Assembly (NCBI GenBank): GCA_905182995.1
Contig: CAJJDP010000150.1
Span: forward strand, 1-64,000
Direction of reading: 5' to 3'
DNA length: 64,000 bases
DNA from: Paramecium octaurelia
Lineage: Eukaryota > Ciliophora > Oligohymenophorea > Peniculida > Parameciidae
The translations under genes and the position numbers were made by a program. Under the pieces are notes generated by a model that made no database searches, was not told the DNA's origin, and saw only the letters and a list, made by a program, of their open reading frames with translations. How positions within the stretch are numbered: the stretch's first letter is position 1; the number at the start of each line of letters is the position of its first letter. Shown here one piece after another: positions 1-13,724 of the stretch.

Positions 1-71
1 CCCAACCCAACCCCAAACCCAAACCAAACCCAAACCCAACCCCAAACCCAAACCCAAACCCAAACCCAAAA
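1..71. repeat. Telomere, C-strand repeats
   Basis: The scaffold opens with irregular CCCAA, CCCCAAA and CCCAAA units read 5' to 3' on the plus strand, ending in an extra A. This is the C-rich strand of a chromosome end. Mixing of C4A2 and C3A3 units is characteristic of Paramecium telomeres; Tetrahymena has uniform C4A2. It marks the left end of the window as a real chromosome terminus. Confidence 0.95.
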
Positions 72-190
72 CCGCGGGACTTGTTGCCTTCACGTGAAGG
101 TCTTCCTCTAGGAGGTCCGCGGGACTTGTTGCCTTCACGTGAAGGTCTTCTGGAATTCACCGCCGGGGATTTTTTGCCTTCGTGTCTCAC
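72..190. repeat. GC-rich subtelomeric palindromic repeat
   Basis: Directly next to the telomere a 34-bp unit occurs twice (72-105 and 117-150, period 45 bp), followed by a degenerate partial copy near 159-190. Each full copy starts with CCGCGG and contains a perfect 14-bp palindrome, CCTTCACGTGAAGG (87-100 and 132-145), centred on CACGTG. The block is strikingly GC-rich compared with the rest of the window. It may be a subtelomeric protein-binding element, or cloning-linker sequence left in a telomere-anchored read; the sequence alone cannot separate the two. Confidence 0.75.
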
Positions 191-1894
191 AAGATATCTA
201 AGTTACTAAGAGGGTTCGTTTTAACCAAACCCTTAACCTGCAACTCAGCTGCATTAACTAGTTGTCACTTGTCTAAATGCATTTTACCTTTCATTAAATG
301 CTTATTTTTAATAATTTTATCTATTAATTATTCTTCTCAACATTAATTACTTGGAACATTGGATAACTATTCTGATAAGTAAAAATTGGACAGAAGGTAA
401 TGGGCTTGCACTTGATGTAAATCGTTATCATTTGGTTGAACCAGTGATTACTGCCAAATTTATAGTTCCACTTTTCTCTCTCATTATTTAAATTTATTCA
501 TAAATTTATCCCAACCAAGATAGTAAATGAAGTGTTGTTGTGCAATTATTTATGCAATTTATCTCAACATAATATCCACAAACGCATTTCAAGGCACACA
601 TAAATTGTTGCCTTTCAAAAGAAGCAATACACCTACTTGAATAAATAAGTTTGCTTATAATTGACATAGGTTTAAATCTCTTTTTCCATTAACTAGATTA
701 TGAAAATATATAATAACAAATTATGAGATCATTTGTTCAGCTCTTTTAATCAGACATGTTGTACCTATCATAGCTCAGATTTGTTTTATCTGTACTGTTT
801 TTCTGAAATTAAAGTAGAGAAAGTAACAATTATGTCTAGAGCTGTAATATTATCGATGTTGATAAGATAGAGGCATAATTAATGTTAGCAAAATATATGA
901 AAAATGATCAACCTCTAGTGTATCTCGAGCAAGCAAGGATAGATTAGAAGTTAATGAAAATCTGATTAGCCAATAAATATAATCTAAAAATTGTTGTATA
1001 GTACTCTAAAAAAGATGAGTTTAATAACGACAGATGATAAGAGGGAGCCATCATAAGGTCTTTAGTTAATTAATTAAGAATTGGACTTAAATTATAATAG
1101 CTCAAAACTGGTTTCACTATTAAAAAAATAAGTCATCATCGCTGTACATGTTGTTGTATATAGGTAGTTGAGGCATAGTAACATTTAAGCAGTTATAATA
1201 ATGATTGAGGACACTATAAAAGATACTTGACTGAACAATAAAGTTCATCATCTCCATACCAAGTTATAACACATGTATAAATTTCTCTTCAAGTTTAGAG
1301 GTTATATATCAGAAAATATTTCATACTTCTATTTTTAAAGACTTCTCAATATTTAGAGTAATGCAACGGTAGTCCATTTCAACATTTAGATGTTGACTGA
1401 TGACACTCATATCGCCTTACATTATTTGTGTCATACCAAAAATATGTTGAAACAATTCCTAATGTTGCTGAATTATCACAATAATGGTCTGCCTGTGCTT
1501 AAATCTAAAAGATTGGCAATAAAAAATTTTCAATTCTAAAATGATTGTAACACATACTTGGGTTGTTAGTGCTTGTTATAATTAGAGTTTAAAAGGTTGT
1601 AGATCATTGAAGTAAGGCACCATAATATCCTGCCATCGACATTAGAAATTGCAAGCATAATTTGAACCACTTTTATCTAAATTAACTCTAGATAAAAGTA
1701 ATTCAAATACTAAGGGTACCTTACTTAAACTCCCTGAGAGATGGTTGGTAACAATAAACCATCACTTCAACAATCGTTGTTTATTTTTGTTGATTCAAAT
1801 ACCTTGCAAGACTTTACACTTTAGTTGGACTCCAATATTAATACCATGTGATCGTTGTATACGAATCCTTGGATATAATTGCCGTTCGCTGCAA
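191..1894. other. Subtelomeric stretch, no gene recognised
   Basis: About 1.7 kb of AT-rich DNA between the subtelomeric repeat and the stop of the first gene. With TGA as the only stop, open stretches of 60-90 codons occur by chance (for example on the plus strand near 960-1230), but none has a recognisable motif or a convincing exon structure. Decayed gene material is possible but not demonstrable by eye. Confidence 0.5.
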
Positions 1895-4800
1895 TCATAG
1901 ACAGCAAAATGCAGATACATATTAAAATCTATCAGGATTAAGTCTGAGTGAATTGTACAAGCAGACTAACAGAGGTATAAATTCAATTAACAAGTGATGC
2001 TCCAAATCAATAAAATCCACTAAAACAAGAAGGATATGCCAAAATAATAAATATATAGAAATATCTGCAAAATTTATAAAATATCCAGTAATCGAGGGTG
2101 ATTACATTTAATTAATGAAGTAAATTTAGAAACAACATTGCTCAGATTTGTAAGTTAATTTTGGATTTAAAATTAAATTATTAGATTAATAAATTTTAGC
2201 ATTTATTGTATATATTATTGAATTCATAGCATCTTCGTTTTTCATTGAATAAAAAGTTTGAAATTTTCGCTAATAGGTTTGGTTTATTATAAGTTTTGAA
2301 CGCCAATACAAATTTTTCTTTAATAATAGAATATTTTACCGTTTTTTCTCTTTATCAAGACGTTATTTTAAGATAGTATGAGACCGCATCTTTTAGAAAT
2401 TTTTGTATATTCTATCCTACCTTTACTTCCATTGATTCAATTTATCAATTAATCTAAATATTAATTATGATTTCAATGATAATTTCCTTAAAATCATTAT
2501 CAAAAGCATTAACACCTATAATTTATATTTGTTGTAATAAATAAATAGAATTTAAAAAATAAAGGGATAGCTTAGCGCTATGCACAATAGGATTATCAAA
2601 ATTTAAAAAATTTCTGCTTTGAGAAAATCAGCTTACTACTCTGAGATATATTCTACAGAAGCCAAAATAATAGCTATTGAGCATAATTACCCAGTTTATA
2701 AATCTAAATTGTTTAATTTTTCATATATGTATGGTGAGTATTTTTATGTAAAAACTTAATAGATTATTAAGCACATAACAATTAAGAATCCTTTTAAAAA
2801 TGTATTGGTTTCAAAATATATCAATATAAAAATGATTATTGTTTTCTTCCATAACTTTATCCATTCCCAAAAAATGCTATGGACTTTATATTCATTAACT
2901 AAATATCCAAAATGTCTTCGAAATTTTATTTCGTTTAATTATTTTTTGTTGATGTACAAAACATAAAGTAATGAGATCGGTAAAATCAATCCAATAAAAA
3001 GTGAAACCGGCATTGCAAATGTAATCATCCAAAAGTAGTGATTTTAAGAGTCAAAGAGTAGTGACACATCTCCTTAAACATAATCAATATTCGAGATTTA
3101 TCTTTTTGCCAATATTGAAAGAAGCCTTAGATAGTTAGATAATATTACTGATTTATAAATGCTGCGTAATTCTAAATATACAAATATAGTAGGGTAATTG
3201 AAATTATATTGTTGCGGAATTTAATTTTGTTTATAATAAAAAAGATGTGAATTCCTGATGATGTGACCAAAATTAAAATAAAAACCAATATGAGCATCAC
3301 TATTATTCTACTATATAACAATTAAATTCCAAACCATTATACAAGTTTACAGTCTAAATTACGACTCATGAAATAAGATGTATCATTCATTTTATTAACA
3401 AAGATAAATTAAAATGAGAACTGAATGTTAAAAGTAAAAATCAATGAAAATATCCACATATAATTTAGATACATCTTCAATAAGATGCTCTCTTAATCTA
3501 AAAATAATTACATGAAAGCTTTTACCTAAATTAAGCTTGAATAGTATATTTGAAAATTTTTGATTGATTTTAAATGACATAAACAAGTAATTTGTTTTCT
3601 CTACGCTCCTTAAGGTTATAAGTGTAGAAATAATAGCCCTACAATAAAATAAGAAATGTACCAAAGTCCAATAAGAATGAGAGATACAAAATTAACAGAG
3701 AAGTCTGAACAATTTAGACATGACAAATTTTAATCATTTTTAAAATAATATCCAGCTCCCCGTAAATTAAATTTATCACATTCCTCACATAATCCACCAA
3801 TATATCCAATTTTGCATATCTCATCCCCCACATTCCAACCTCCCTTGCAGGAATTAAGATTTTTGAAGCACTCAACAACTATATCAGATTAATAATGTGG
3901 TCTCCAAAATCCTGGTTTCAACTAAATGTTGTTTGCTGTAATAGCATCAAATTTTGTTTTATCAAATATTGAGCATTTTGTAGCGTTGTATGTAACAGAA
4001 TAAAATCCTTATTGATATTAACAAGTTGAACAACCATCTACTATATAAAACTCTCCTAATTAACAAACTAAGGTTTTTACTCTGATATTATACTATAATT
4101 CATCAGTATAATTTTTTGCTTTACAGAAGGCAGAAATTTCAAAGACTTTATCACTCTAATTATAAGGATCCAAACTGAAAGTTAATTCACCAAGGTTAAA
4201 ATTGTTTGTTTTTTAGTCATAATAAATTTATGTAATGTTGGTCGATTCTAATTTTTTAAGAGTTTTAATATCAAATGTTGACTGAACTATTCGACAAATT
4301 GAGTTGGAATAATTTAATAATAGTTCATTAAAGCTATTTTTAAATTAAATAGAGAACTCAAATAAATAGCTAACAAATTTCTAATATTTTGGATTATAAA
4401 TTTAATACTTTGTTATACCTTAATTACTTGGTATCATTAATGAACTTGCTATGAACAACTTCCCTTGTTAGATGATTTTATATGGATTTAATTATAATGA
4501 ACTAATTTATTTTGAGTTGATTATCTGTTTATTTGAAAACAATGTCTTAAAATTTATTGAGATATCTAAATGGGAAGGCAACTCTTGTAGATTTTTTGTC
4601 TCTAGTTAAGCATTATTAAGTACAAGAAGGGATTTAACAAAATTTGATTGACTTAAAATGCCATCTCCATTTAAATATATTCCTCCACCTTCCCTTGCTT
4701 CATTATTTTAAATAATTGTTAATTTTATCTAAAATTCATTGCTGGTTAGATCTAAATATAATCCACCCCCTAATAAATTTGCAATATTGTTCAATATCCT

Positions 4801-7800
4801 TGTATTAAACAAAAAAGTCTTAACATTTATTGAAGACAAGGCTGTCCCTTGGATTCCTTAATTATTAAGAAACAGAGAATTAACAATGAATAATTTTCCT
4901 TCCATTTATTTATCAGATAATGCAGAAATACACCCAAATTACTTAATTTTATTTCCTATACAGTAGAATTCATCGATTTTAATTAAAGTAAAATCAATTA
5001 ATTAAATAAACATTAGTCCATTTAAACAAAATTTGCAATCGTTGTTTATTAGAGATATCTATTTCAAATTTATTTTTGTTTGATTATTTGAACAAATAAT
5101 CAACAAAATTGATCCTTTGTTTGTCTAATACGATGAAATCTATTAAAAATTATTAGGTTATGTCTCTAGCTGTTTGTTATTAGTGGATTGTGATATAAGC
5201 TAATATGTTTTGCATTTTGAATATTTCACTAAGAATTTTGGATTTAGATAAAATTGCTAATTTTAGATTTACAAAAAACTAATGTTATGTATATTTAAGT
5301 TTTGAATTTGAATTATTGACTAGAATTACGATGCTATTTCAATGTTTATCAACTACAAATTATAAAATGTAGTGACTTTATCCAAAAAAATATCCATTAA
5401 CTACAGTGTCTTACAATTAATTAATTTCAAGATCGAGGATTGGGCAACCCCTTCAAATACAAATTTATTGATTTTTAATTTGCACCCTTAAATATGAAAA
5501 ATGGCATTATCTTAAACAATTTGTGATAGCATTACAGTATCTAAAAGTCCAAGTTATGAATCAAATTGTAGTAAGCCTTATTCGCTTTGATGGATTAAAA
5601 TATTTTCAATTTTCACTTGATGTTAATCAGCAGTCTCAGAATTAAATAATATAGCCGAAAATGAATTTATTAAGGAGAAACAATTCCAAACTTCTCCATT
5701 TTGAATAATAATATCATTTTCCACCCCTGAAGATTAAATAGAAAGGATAGCTGGGGCTAGTTTATTATAGATATTTTTCAAAGTAAAATTTTATAACCTC
5801 AAAGTTAAATAACTATCCTTTGAATTAATACTAATTGATCCTTCTTTCTCAGACTTTGAGAGTAAATTACTTAAGCAATAAGAAATATTGAAATCGCTCA
5901 GAACTAGCATACCATTTCCTTTAGTGAAGATACTTAAAACTGAACTACTTTCTGCTATAATGTATGAAAATATTGCTTTTTTTAATGTTAGTGTATCAAC
6001 CAACAAAGACATGACTCCACCAATATTCTAAAATGAAAGTGCTTATTCAATCAAATAATTAATTTCCATATCATCATGATTGTTCTGCAACTAAATTTCA
6101 TAGTATTAATTCCAAAATTCCTTTCCTACATAGTTATGATGGGAAGCTGTGATTGAGAAAATTGTTAACTCCTTAGAACTAATTGCGATAAAGGTATTGG
6201 AAGAATTTGTTAGTGAATTTTCAATGCATTAAATATCTTCAATTAGAACAGCACTATGGAGTGAGTTAATAAACAACAAACTTGCGGAATTAAATGTTGG
6301 ATCTGTAATGTATTAATGATAACAATTATGCAAATATAATATATCCTTCAAGAAGACTTCTTAAACTTTTTCTGAAAATATTGAAATAATCGAAAAAACC
6401 TTTCCTTAATTGATCTTCAACAAAATGTTTCCAGTAGCATTAAAATTTGAGATTAAAACTTTTTCAGTTTTTTCTTATATGATTGCTACATTTGATAGAA
6501 TTTCAATCAAAGGTTAATCAATAGTAATTTAATTTTGCAGAGTTAATAAGTTCAAAGTTAACTCTTAAAATCCCTACACAAATAAAAGTTTGGAATGTTA
6601 GTATTGATTGATTAAACAATCTTATTAAAGTGGAATTTTATGAACTTAGATTTAATTCCAAACAGTAACATTCTCAAACTTAATTGTAGAGATGTTGAAA
6701 AAATAAAAATAGCGTAGATTTTAAGTATTTAGTATAAGCACATTCTAAATTAAGAGATTAGAAGAACTGAGCTGAAATAAATAATCTTAAATATCCAATT
6801 AAGGATTAATGTTTTCTATAAAATCTAGATTTTTCAATTAAATTAAATATGGTATTCTGATTTAATCAAATGTAAGCACCTTAAAGTTATGTAATCTATT
6901 TGAAGTTACATTGATCTCATTGAATATAAGTTAATTTTCATAAGAAATTGAGAATAGCTTTTCAAACAAGATAGATTTAATAAAATAATTTTTCTAAAGG
7001 ACAACATTAGAGCTTAATAAATCGTTACTAACTCTGATTAACGATGAGTTTTCTATTTAATTTTCAATCATCTGAAACTAATCTATAGAAAACTTATTTT
7101 TTTCTAAACTTTGTATAATTGAAGTATTAAAAAATAATGAATTCTTGATTGTGATCGATCTAATAACAATAGTAGATTAATCATCGTCCTCCTAGTTAAA
7201 ACTAAGCAGAATGGACCTATTAAATTCACATTAATTAATAAAAAGGTTTTATATAACTATTTTTTTTTAGATAGTTTTAAAAGCAAACAATGTAGTTTAA
7301 TTAAATTAGCAATTCTCCAATACAAATAAATCTATTAAAAAATTCCCATCCTTAGATATCGAATTTATATCAAAAATAACAATATTGTCAAATGAGACAT
7401 CAATAATTGATACGTTATACAAATGAAAGACTCTATAAACATCGAATTGAATCCTGAATTCTGATGATCTTTATTTATTTGAAGAAAAACTAACATTAAA
7501 TATTTGAAAATCTATTGGATCTGCTCTATTACTGAATTAAAATATCAAGATTTCATTCATCTAAATCAAAAGGTTTCTAATTTCAACTTAATCAAAATTA
7601 GAATAATAAAATGTCTTAGAGAGAGCTAAAGGGTGCGGAATACCAGTTAATTCTAATTTAAAAGATTGGAGTGAAAATATTTTGGATTTGAAGGAGTTCA
7701 TTATTACCTTATCTTGACATGATATCTGTATTTAAATTGTAAGTATGAATTGTTGAAGACCAATTTCGTTTAAATAGGAGAAGTCAAAATAATTTTCAAA

Positions 7801-10800
7801 GTCAGAATATTCTGACCCAAAGAAATTATCGCAAAACCAGAGAGACTAATAGTATTAATAGTTTATTACTGAATATTAAATTGCAGATTTACTTGGATCA
7901 CCATAATTATATGAGGCAATTTTTAGATATGGGTTTATGAAAACATTTGAATTTGGGATACTTTTTACGCAATAAGTGGAAAATTAAATATTAGCTTCTT
8001 TGATTTTGAATTAAGGGTTCACACTCTAAAATATAAAATATATTAGTCTACCAAAATGTCATCATTGGATCTTTCTTGGCATACCAAACACAGCGGAGGA
8101 CAAACCAAACATTTTCCATTTTTTTAAACTCTGTAGTGTTACTGATAATAATTTAATGAGCATAATGTACAAGTAAATTGTTATAAACTCTCTTACTTTA
8201 AACATTATTGGCAATTTTCATCGCAATACTTTACACATTTCTATGCTATTATTTCATATCCAGGCAAACATTCAACAGAATAATAATTCAATCTATTTTA
8301 CCATGTATAGAGTCCAGGATTACCCTTCATGAATACTATTGAAAAACTCTAAACAATCATTTTCCAGATTGTGTAATCATACCATTAAACGCTATATCTT
8401 GTATTCACTAATTTTTCATTTACGTAACAAATTCCTGTATTTAAAGCTGACCCATATCCTTCTTCGCAAATAATGCACTTTACTATAAATTAAGGGGTTT
8501 AGACACACTATCTACATTAATATATCGTATTTTGACAATTCGTTATTTCAGGAGCAACTGTAAAATCGTTTATTGATGAAAGAGTGCATAGTTCTTCTCC
8601 TTGTTAATTAATATATGATCTTAGACAATTAATTAATTTTGGCTCTTAATAAATACACTTCTAGATAGTAAAATCATATATAAATCCCTATTTACATTCT
8701 GCACAACCCACAACTATTTCTTCATCAATTGTGCTAAATTGTTGTTAGGAAAATAATGTGTTTTAGTAGTAATCACTTCTAAAGTACTCAAAACAATAAT
8801 GGCAATTTTCAATTGGACATTTGATACAAATGTTGTTAAAATTTATATAATTTGGAGCATCACATATTTAATATATAGTACTCTGAATAGTTTAAAGTTA
8901 ACAAAAATCATTTTTCTTAGCATAGTTCATTCTACATTCAAGACATTGGGGTTTGAATATATCAATTTAACAAAACATGCAATCTTTGAAAAAAAAACAA
9001 GAAAGTCGATCTTAAGAATTTTGATACTCAGTTTATCCATATGCCCTGTTCTAATTGAAATTATAAATAGGATTTTGAGTTTTCTAGTAATCTTCATATA
9101 TATCTGGGATGTTATCGCAAAGCTCACACACTTTTAAATGACTTCCATCAAATGTATAATATATTCGATTATAATCCAATTTTTAATAAGGTGATTACGT
9201 ATTATCTGTTACAAAATCGAATGAACAATAGGGATTTTTTATCCAAGTTTTTGGATTCATCACACAATCTATACAAGTTATTAAATTATTTCTTATTGTA
9301 GAAGGACTATGATTAGTATATTAATAAGTACCACTACCAACAATTTCCTTCAAATTCAAAATAACCATATGAGCAATAGAACATTTCCTAAAATCCTTTA
9401 ACAATATTTACTCCATACGTTTAATAATTAATGCATTATTGATCTGAATCAATAGTTCCATAAGCACAAATACAAGCCTTATATTCCTCTAAATATATCC
9501 TAGTTTAAGTTTCATCACAAGACAAACAATCATATTTTGTTGGACCATCACAGTCTTTACAAGAGTAATGACATGAATTCAATGAATCCTGATTTGTTTC
9601 ACAGTTAAAAAACATCATAGATATAAGCTCAAATGTTAAGTAGTTTAAGGTTTACCTTAAATTACCATATTATAATTTAAATTGGACTTAACTAAATTGA
9701 TTTACAATGCTTTCAAAATCGTATTAATGGATTTCGTATACGTTGTAAAAGTGTATTTTAATTTGTATCGACTTTTAGCTTTTAATAACTCGTACAAAAT
9801 GCCATAATTGAATATTTACATCTAAATCAAATATTTTAGTAATTAAATAAGGAGTATCCACAAAGTTAACATTTACAGTTGGCAACGTGTAACTATAAGT
9901 TGTTATTATAATTTGATTGTTTTTTCCTTTCAATTTATAAAATAATTAAAATGTTGACAAGTTTTCATCTACAAGTTTTGGATTCTGAATATTTGAGGAT
10001 ATTTTTATTAGTTGATAATAGATATCTTCAATAAAAACTTTTCTTTCTTTAATTCTAATCCATGATTAAAAATAATAGGAGTCGCAATTTATAGTTTCTG
10101 ATATGAACTAAGAATGATCTAATTTTTAAATTATCGTATCTGGGATGGTTTTGATTGTGCTAGAAAAACATTTACAAAGTTTCTAATTTGATATGATAAG
10201 CGGCTACAAAAATGAACTCTAGCATTTGTAACTTATATCAAAAGAAACTGGGGATAAATAAATCATCCTTCCAGGAAAATACGACAGTTTAGATAATAAT
10301 TCTGTATATAACATTTAATTATTTTTTATAAATAAATCCCCTCCAAAAGTTAATTCCAAATCTGTATCTTAATATGGATATTAAACATTAAAATCTTGAG
10401 TATATAGCACAACCTCTTTCTATTAAATATAAAGCGTGATGCTATTATCTTTAAGATTGAATACGAGCCCAAAAAAGTACCAAAAATTTTCATATTTTTC
10501 CAGGTTTAATTAATAAGACTATTTGTAAATTGTGCCATCGCTTCCAATAAATGCAACTGACTTCTCAATCGTTTATTCTTTTTGATCAATACAATCATAA
10601 AGTATAAAGTTAATTTTATTGGTATATTATCCAATGGCGCTATGTATATGATAGCAGTTGCTATCCAGAATTCCAATTTCCCCAAATTGTGTAATATTAC
10701 TTAGAGGAGTATACTAACTAAAAATTCCATACTAAAAACAAATTGCATTATTTGGGATTGTAGTCGAATTAAATAGCATCTTTTTCAACTAATATTAAGT

Positions 10801-10878
10801 GTTCATAATAGTTGTAGCTTAGCCTTTGATTGATTATAAGCCTTAGAACAAAAAAATAAGATGAAGTTAGAACAACAT
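1895..10878 (-). CDS. Giant Cys-rich/beta-helix membrane protein
   Basis: Predicted 2,952-residue surface or membrane protein. In order: signal peptide (about residues 1-20, starting MLFQLHLIFLF); an N-terminal region resembling a laminin-G/concanavalin fold; growth-factor-receptor-type Cys-rich repeats with many CxxC pairs (about 430-920); a very long region of short hydrophobic/polar alternation like a parallel beta-helix (about 950-2300); a last Cys-rich knot near 2315; then several hydrophobic membrane segments (about 2380-2750) and a basic cytosolic tail. Five introns fit: 9307-9331, 8026-8051, 3639-3661, 3498-3525, 3126-3148. This architecture is typical of large multigene ciliate membrane-protein families; function unknown. 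The start lies within a duplicated assembly segment. Confidence 0.85.
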
Positions 10879-11541
10879 CTAAAAAAATTTATTAATATCT
10901 ATCGCTTATCAATTGAAAGGAATGAAGAATTTCAAAATTAAATCTAAATAGAAGAAAAGACTCAATTTTGCACACTTAAAATAAATGTAAGAAGTAATAT
11001 TAATTTCAGATGATCGATATATCATTCCAAAAGAACACTATTTCTTTTACCCTCATATAATTGAAATATGTTTTTAGGATCCATCTTCTGTTAATGGTAA
11101 TTAAATAACCTTTGTTGTTTACGAATAAATCTTTATAATGTGTCTAATAAATATAACCAAAAATCTCATACCTCATTAACATATGAAGCACCATTGTGTT
11201 TTATTGAAGTCACAAAAGAGAAATAGCCTTAACTTGTTATGATTTGCCATATAATGTGGTAATTTACTTAATCTTTCACTTTACAGGATTGATTGATAAA
11301 GATAAATATTTTATCTAGCGATTGTTCATTTATTAGCCAGATGAGATTTGGGTTGATAATATATCTTTTTCCAATAGCCAATCGAGTTCTTTAAAATATT
11401 GAATTATTCTTAGACAGTATTTTACTATATTTAATCGGATTATATTGTCAATACTCACAAAGGGAACACTTTTTGATGAGTTTCTTAATTACTTTATAGG
11501 TGTTTAATATTATTTAGTATTCCTTATTTCAATAAAACTAA
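10239..11541. repeat. 1,303-bp exact direct duplication, copy A
   Basis: The sequence from the CAAAAGAAACTGGGG at 10239 to ...AAAACTAA at 11541 recurs at 11543-12845 (offset 1,304) with no difference that I could find. Copy A contains the first 640 bases of the giant membrane-protein gene plus its upstream region and is continuous with the gene body on its left. Confidence 0.95.
10879..11541. other. Upstream region of the giant membrane-protein gene
   Basis: About 660 bp of non-assigned DNA, present again in copy B. Short plus-strand open frames occur (for example from an ATG at 10987, and a Cys-containing frame from about 11069 that could use a GTAATT...ACAG intron), but none carries a recognisable motif and each ends at a nearby TGA. 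Probably promoter and spacer. Confidence 0.4.
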
Positions 11542-11542
11542 N
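11542..11542. other. Single ambiguous base (assembly join)
   Basis: The only N that I found in the window. It sits exactly between two identical 1,303-bp copies, the pattern expected when two overlapping contigs are abutted instead of merged. Confidence 0.9.
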
Positions 11543-12182
11543 CAAAAGAAACTGGGGATAAATAAATCATCCTTCCAGGAAAATACGACAGTTTAGATAA
11601 TAATTCTGTATATAACATTTAATTATTTTTTATAAATAAATCCCCTCCAAAAGTTAATTCCAAATCTGTATCTTAATATGGATATTAAACATTAAAATCT
11701 TGAGTATATAGCACAACCTCTTTCTATTAAATATAAAGCGTGATGCTATTATCTTTAAGATTGAATACGAGCCCAAAAAAGTACCAAAAATTTTCATATT
11801 TTTCCAGGTTTAATTAATAAGACTATTTGTAAATTGTGCCATCGCTTCCAATAAATGCAACTGACTTCTCAATCGTTTATTCTTTTTGATCAATACAATC
11901 ATAAAGTATAAAGTTAATTTTATTGGTATATTATCCAATGGCGCTATGTATATGATAGCAGTTGCTATCCAGAATTCCAATTTCCCCAAATTGTGTAATA
12001 TTACTTAGAGGAGTATACTAACTAAAAATTCCATACTAAAAACAAATTGCATTATTTGGGATTGTAGTCGAATTAAATAGCATCTTTTTCAACTAATATT
12101 AAGTGTTCATAATAGTTGTAGCTTAGCCTTTGATTGATTATAAGCCTTAGAACAAAAAAATAAGATGAAGTTAGAACAACAT
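11543..12182 (-). pseudogene. Duplicate 5' fragment of the giant membrane-protein gene
   Basis: Second copy of the first 213 codons of the giant membrane-protein gene, starting from the equivalent ATG at 12182 and running leftwards until it hits the N at 11542. There the reading is cut off and the next base belongs to the upstream flank of copy A, so it cannot encode a whole protein as assembled. Most probably an assembly artefact, not a biological pseudogene. Confidence 0.8.
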
Positions 12183-12845
12183 CTAAAAAAATTTATTAAT
12201 ATCTATCGCTTATCAATTGAAAGGAATGAAGAATTTCAAAATTAAATCTAAATAGAAGAAAAGACTCAATTTTGCACACTTAAAATAAATGTAAGAAGTA
12301 ATATTAATTTCAGATGATCGATATATCATTCCAAAAGAACACTATTTCTTTTACCCTCATATAATTGAAATATGTTTTTAGGATCCATCTTCTGTTAATG
12401 GTAATTAAATAACCTTTGTTGTTTACGAATAAATCTTTATAATGTGTCTAATAAATATAACCAAAAATCTCATACCTCATTAACATATGAAGCACCATTG
12501 TGTTTTATTGAAGTCACAAAAGAGAAATAGCCTTAACTTGTTATGATTTGCCATATAATGTGGTAATTTACTTAATCTTTCACTTTACAGGATTGATTGA
12601 TAAAGATAAATATTTTATCTAGCGATTGTTCATTTATTAGCCAGATGAGATTTGGGTTGATAATATATCTTTTTCCAATAGCCAATCGAGTTCTTTAAAA
12701 TATTGAATTATTCTTAGACAGTATTTTACTATATTTAATCGGATTATATTGTCAATACTCACAAAGGGAACACTTTTTGATGAGTTTCTTAATTACTTTA
12801 TAGGTGTTTAATATTATTTAGTATTCCTTATTTCAATAAAACTAA
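11543..12845. repeat. 1,303-bp exact direct duplication, copy B
   Basis: Identical to 10239-11541. Copy B is continuous on its right with unique sequence from 12846, whereas copy A is continuous on its left with the gene body. If the two copies are collapsed, gene, promoter and right flank form one uninterrupted locus. Confidence 0.95.
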
Positions 12846-13724
12846 TTTGAATTTAGCCAAAAGTTCATCATAATATTGCTGGATAGGGAAGAATATATAG
12901 TTTTATAATAGAAGACTAGTTGATTAGAGACTGAGAATCTAATTTTTATATATACAATCAACAATTATTATAAAATATGAAATAGAATAATTAATAAACA
13001 GAAACCATCTTATTAGTTGACTAAACCGAAAAAATGTGGTCAATAAAGAGTGCCAAAATCCATAAAAATTGCACCTCAAGTTATATATCATTTAGAATGA
13101 AAATTTTTAGTTAAGCAATTATCATCTGATAAAATATTTTGGTTATAACATATATTTCATTCTGTAAAATCCTTATATTCATGAACAATATATTTTATAT
13201 TAATTATATATTATAACATTTTTTTTAGCTTATTTATCCTTTGCTATGTTTTAACCAATTAGTTACTCATGATGGTTTGCTCTATTCATTGATATCTCCT
13301 TTAATCTTCCCTTTTTTCATGCAATTTATAACACATACATAAATACCAGTTCTTAATAAAATATCAATTATCAATTATTTAAGTAATTTTCTTTAGACAT
13401 AAGAAATTTATGATAAGTTCATTCTTTTTTCGAAACCTCAAAAAATTCTAATTACCATTGTGACTTCTTGTTGAATCAATAAATCGCATTTAGTGAAGTA
13501 ATGCCTCACATATCATTTCAGTTAATTTATAAACTGGGATTTCTCTCAATGCTATTCTAATATCTTATTTAGAAATATATTCTGATCATCTATAAGTTCC
13601 ATGGCTTCAGTATACTCTGAATATTAGTGAATAATTGTTTTAATATAATTAATTTAACCTATTTTTATAACAAAGAACTATGTCAATGTAGTTTGATTTG
13701 TAAGTTTATCCAAATATACACTCT
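12846..13724. other. Intergenic, no gene resolved
   Basis: About 880 bp before the next gene. A plus-strand frame begins at an ATG at 12977 (MKQNNQQTET...) and runs about 50 codons to TGA; short minus-strand frames lie between about 13300 and 13600. None could be extended with plausible introns or recognised, so no gene is called. Confidence 0.4.

Noticed and set aside
8799..9137. 112-codon plus-strand frame (MAIFNWTFDTN...)
   Set aside because: Antisense to the CxxC-rich part of the giant membrane protein, whose minus-strand frame is continuous for thousands of bases with correctly spliced introns.
11543..12845. Biological tandem duplication of a promoter and 5' exon
   Set aside because: Perfect identity plus a single N at the exact junction is better explained by an assembly overlap.
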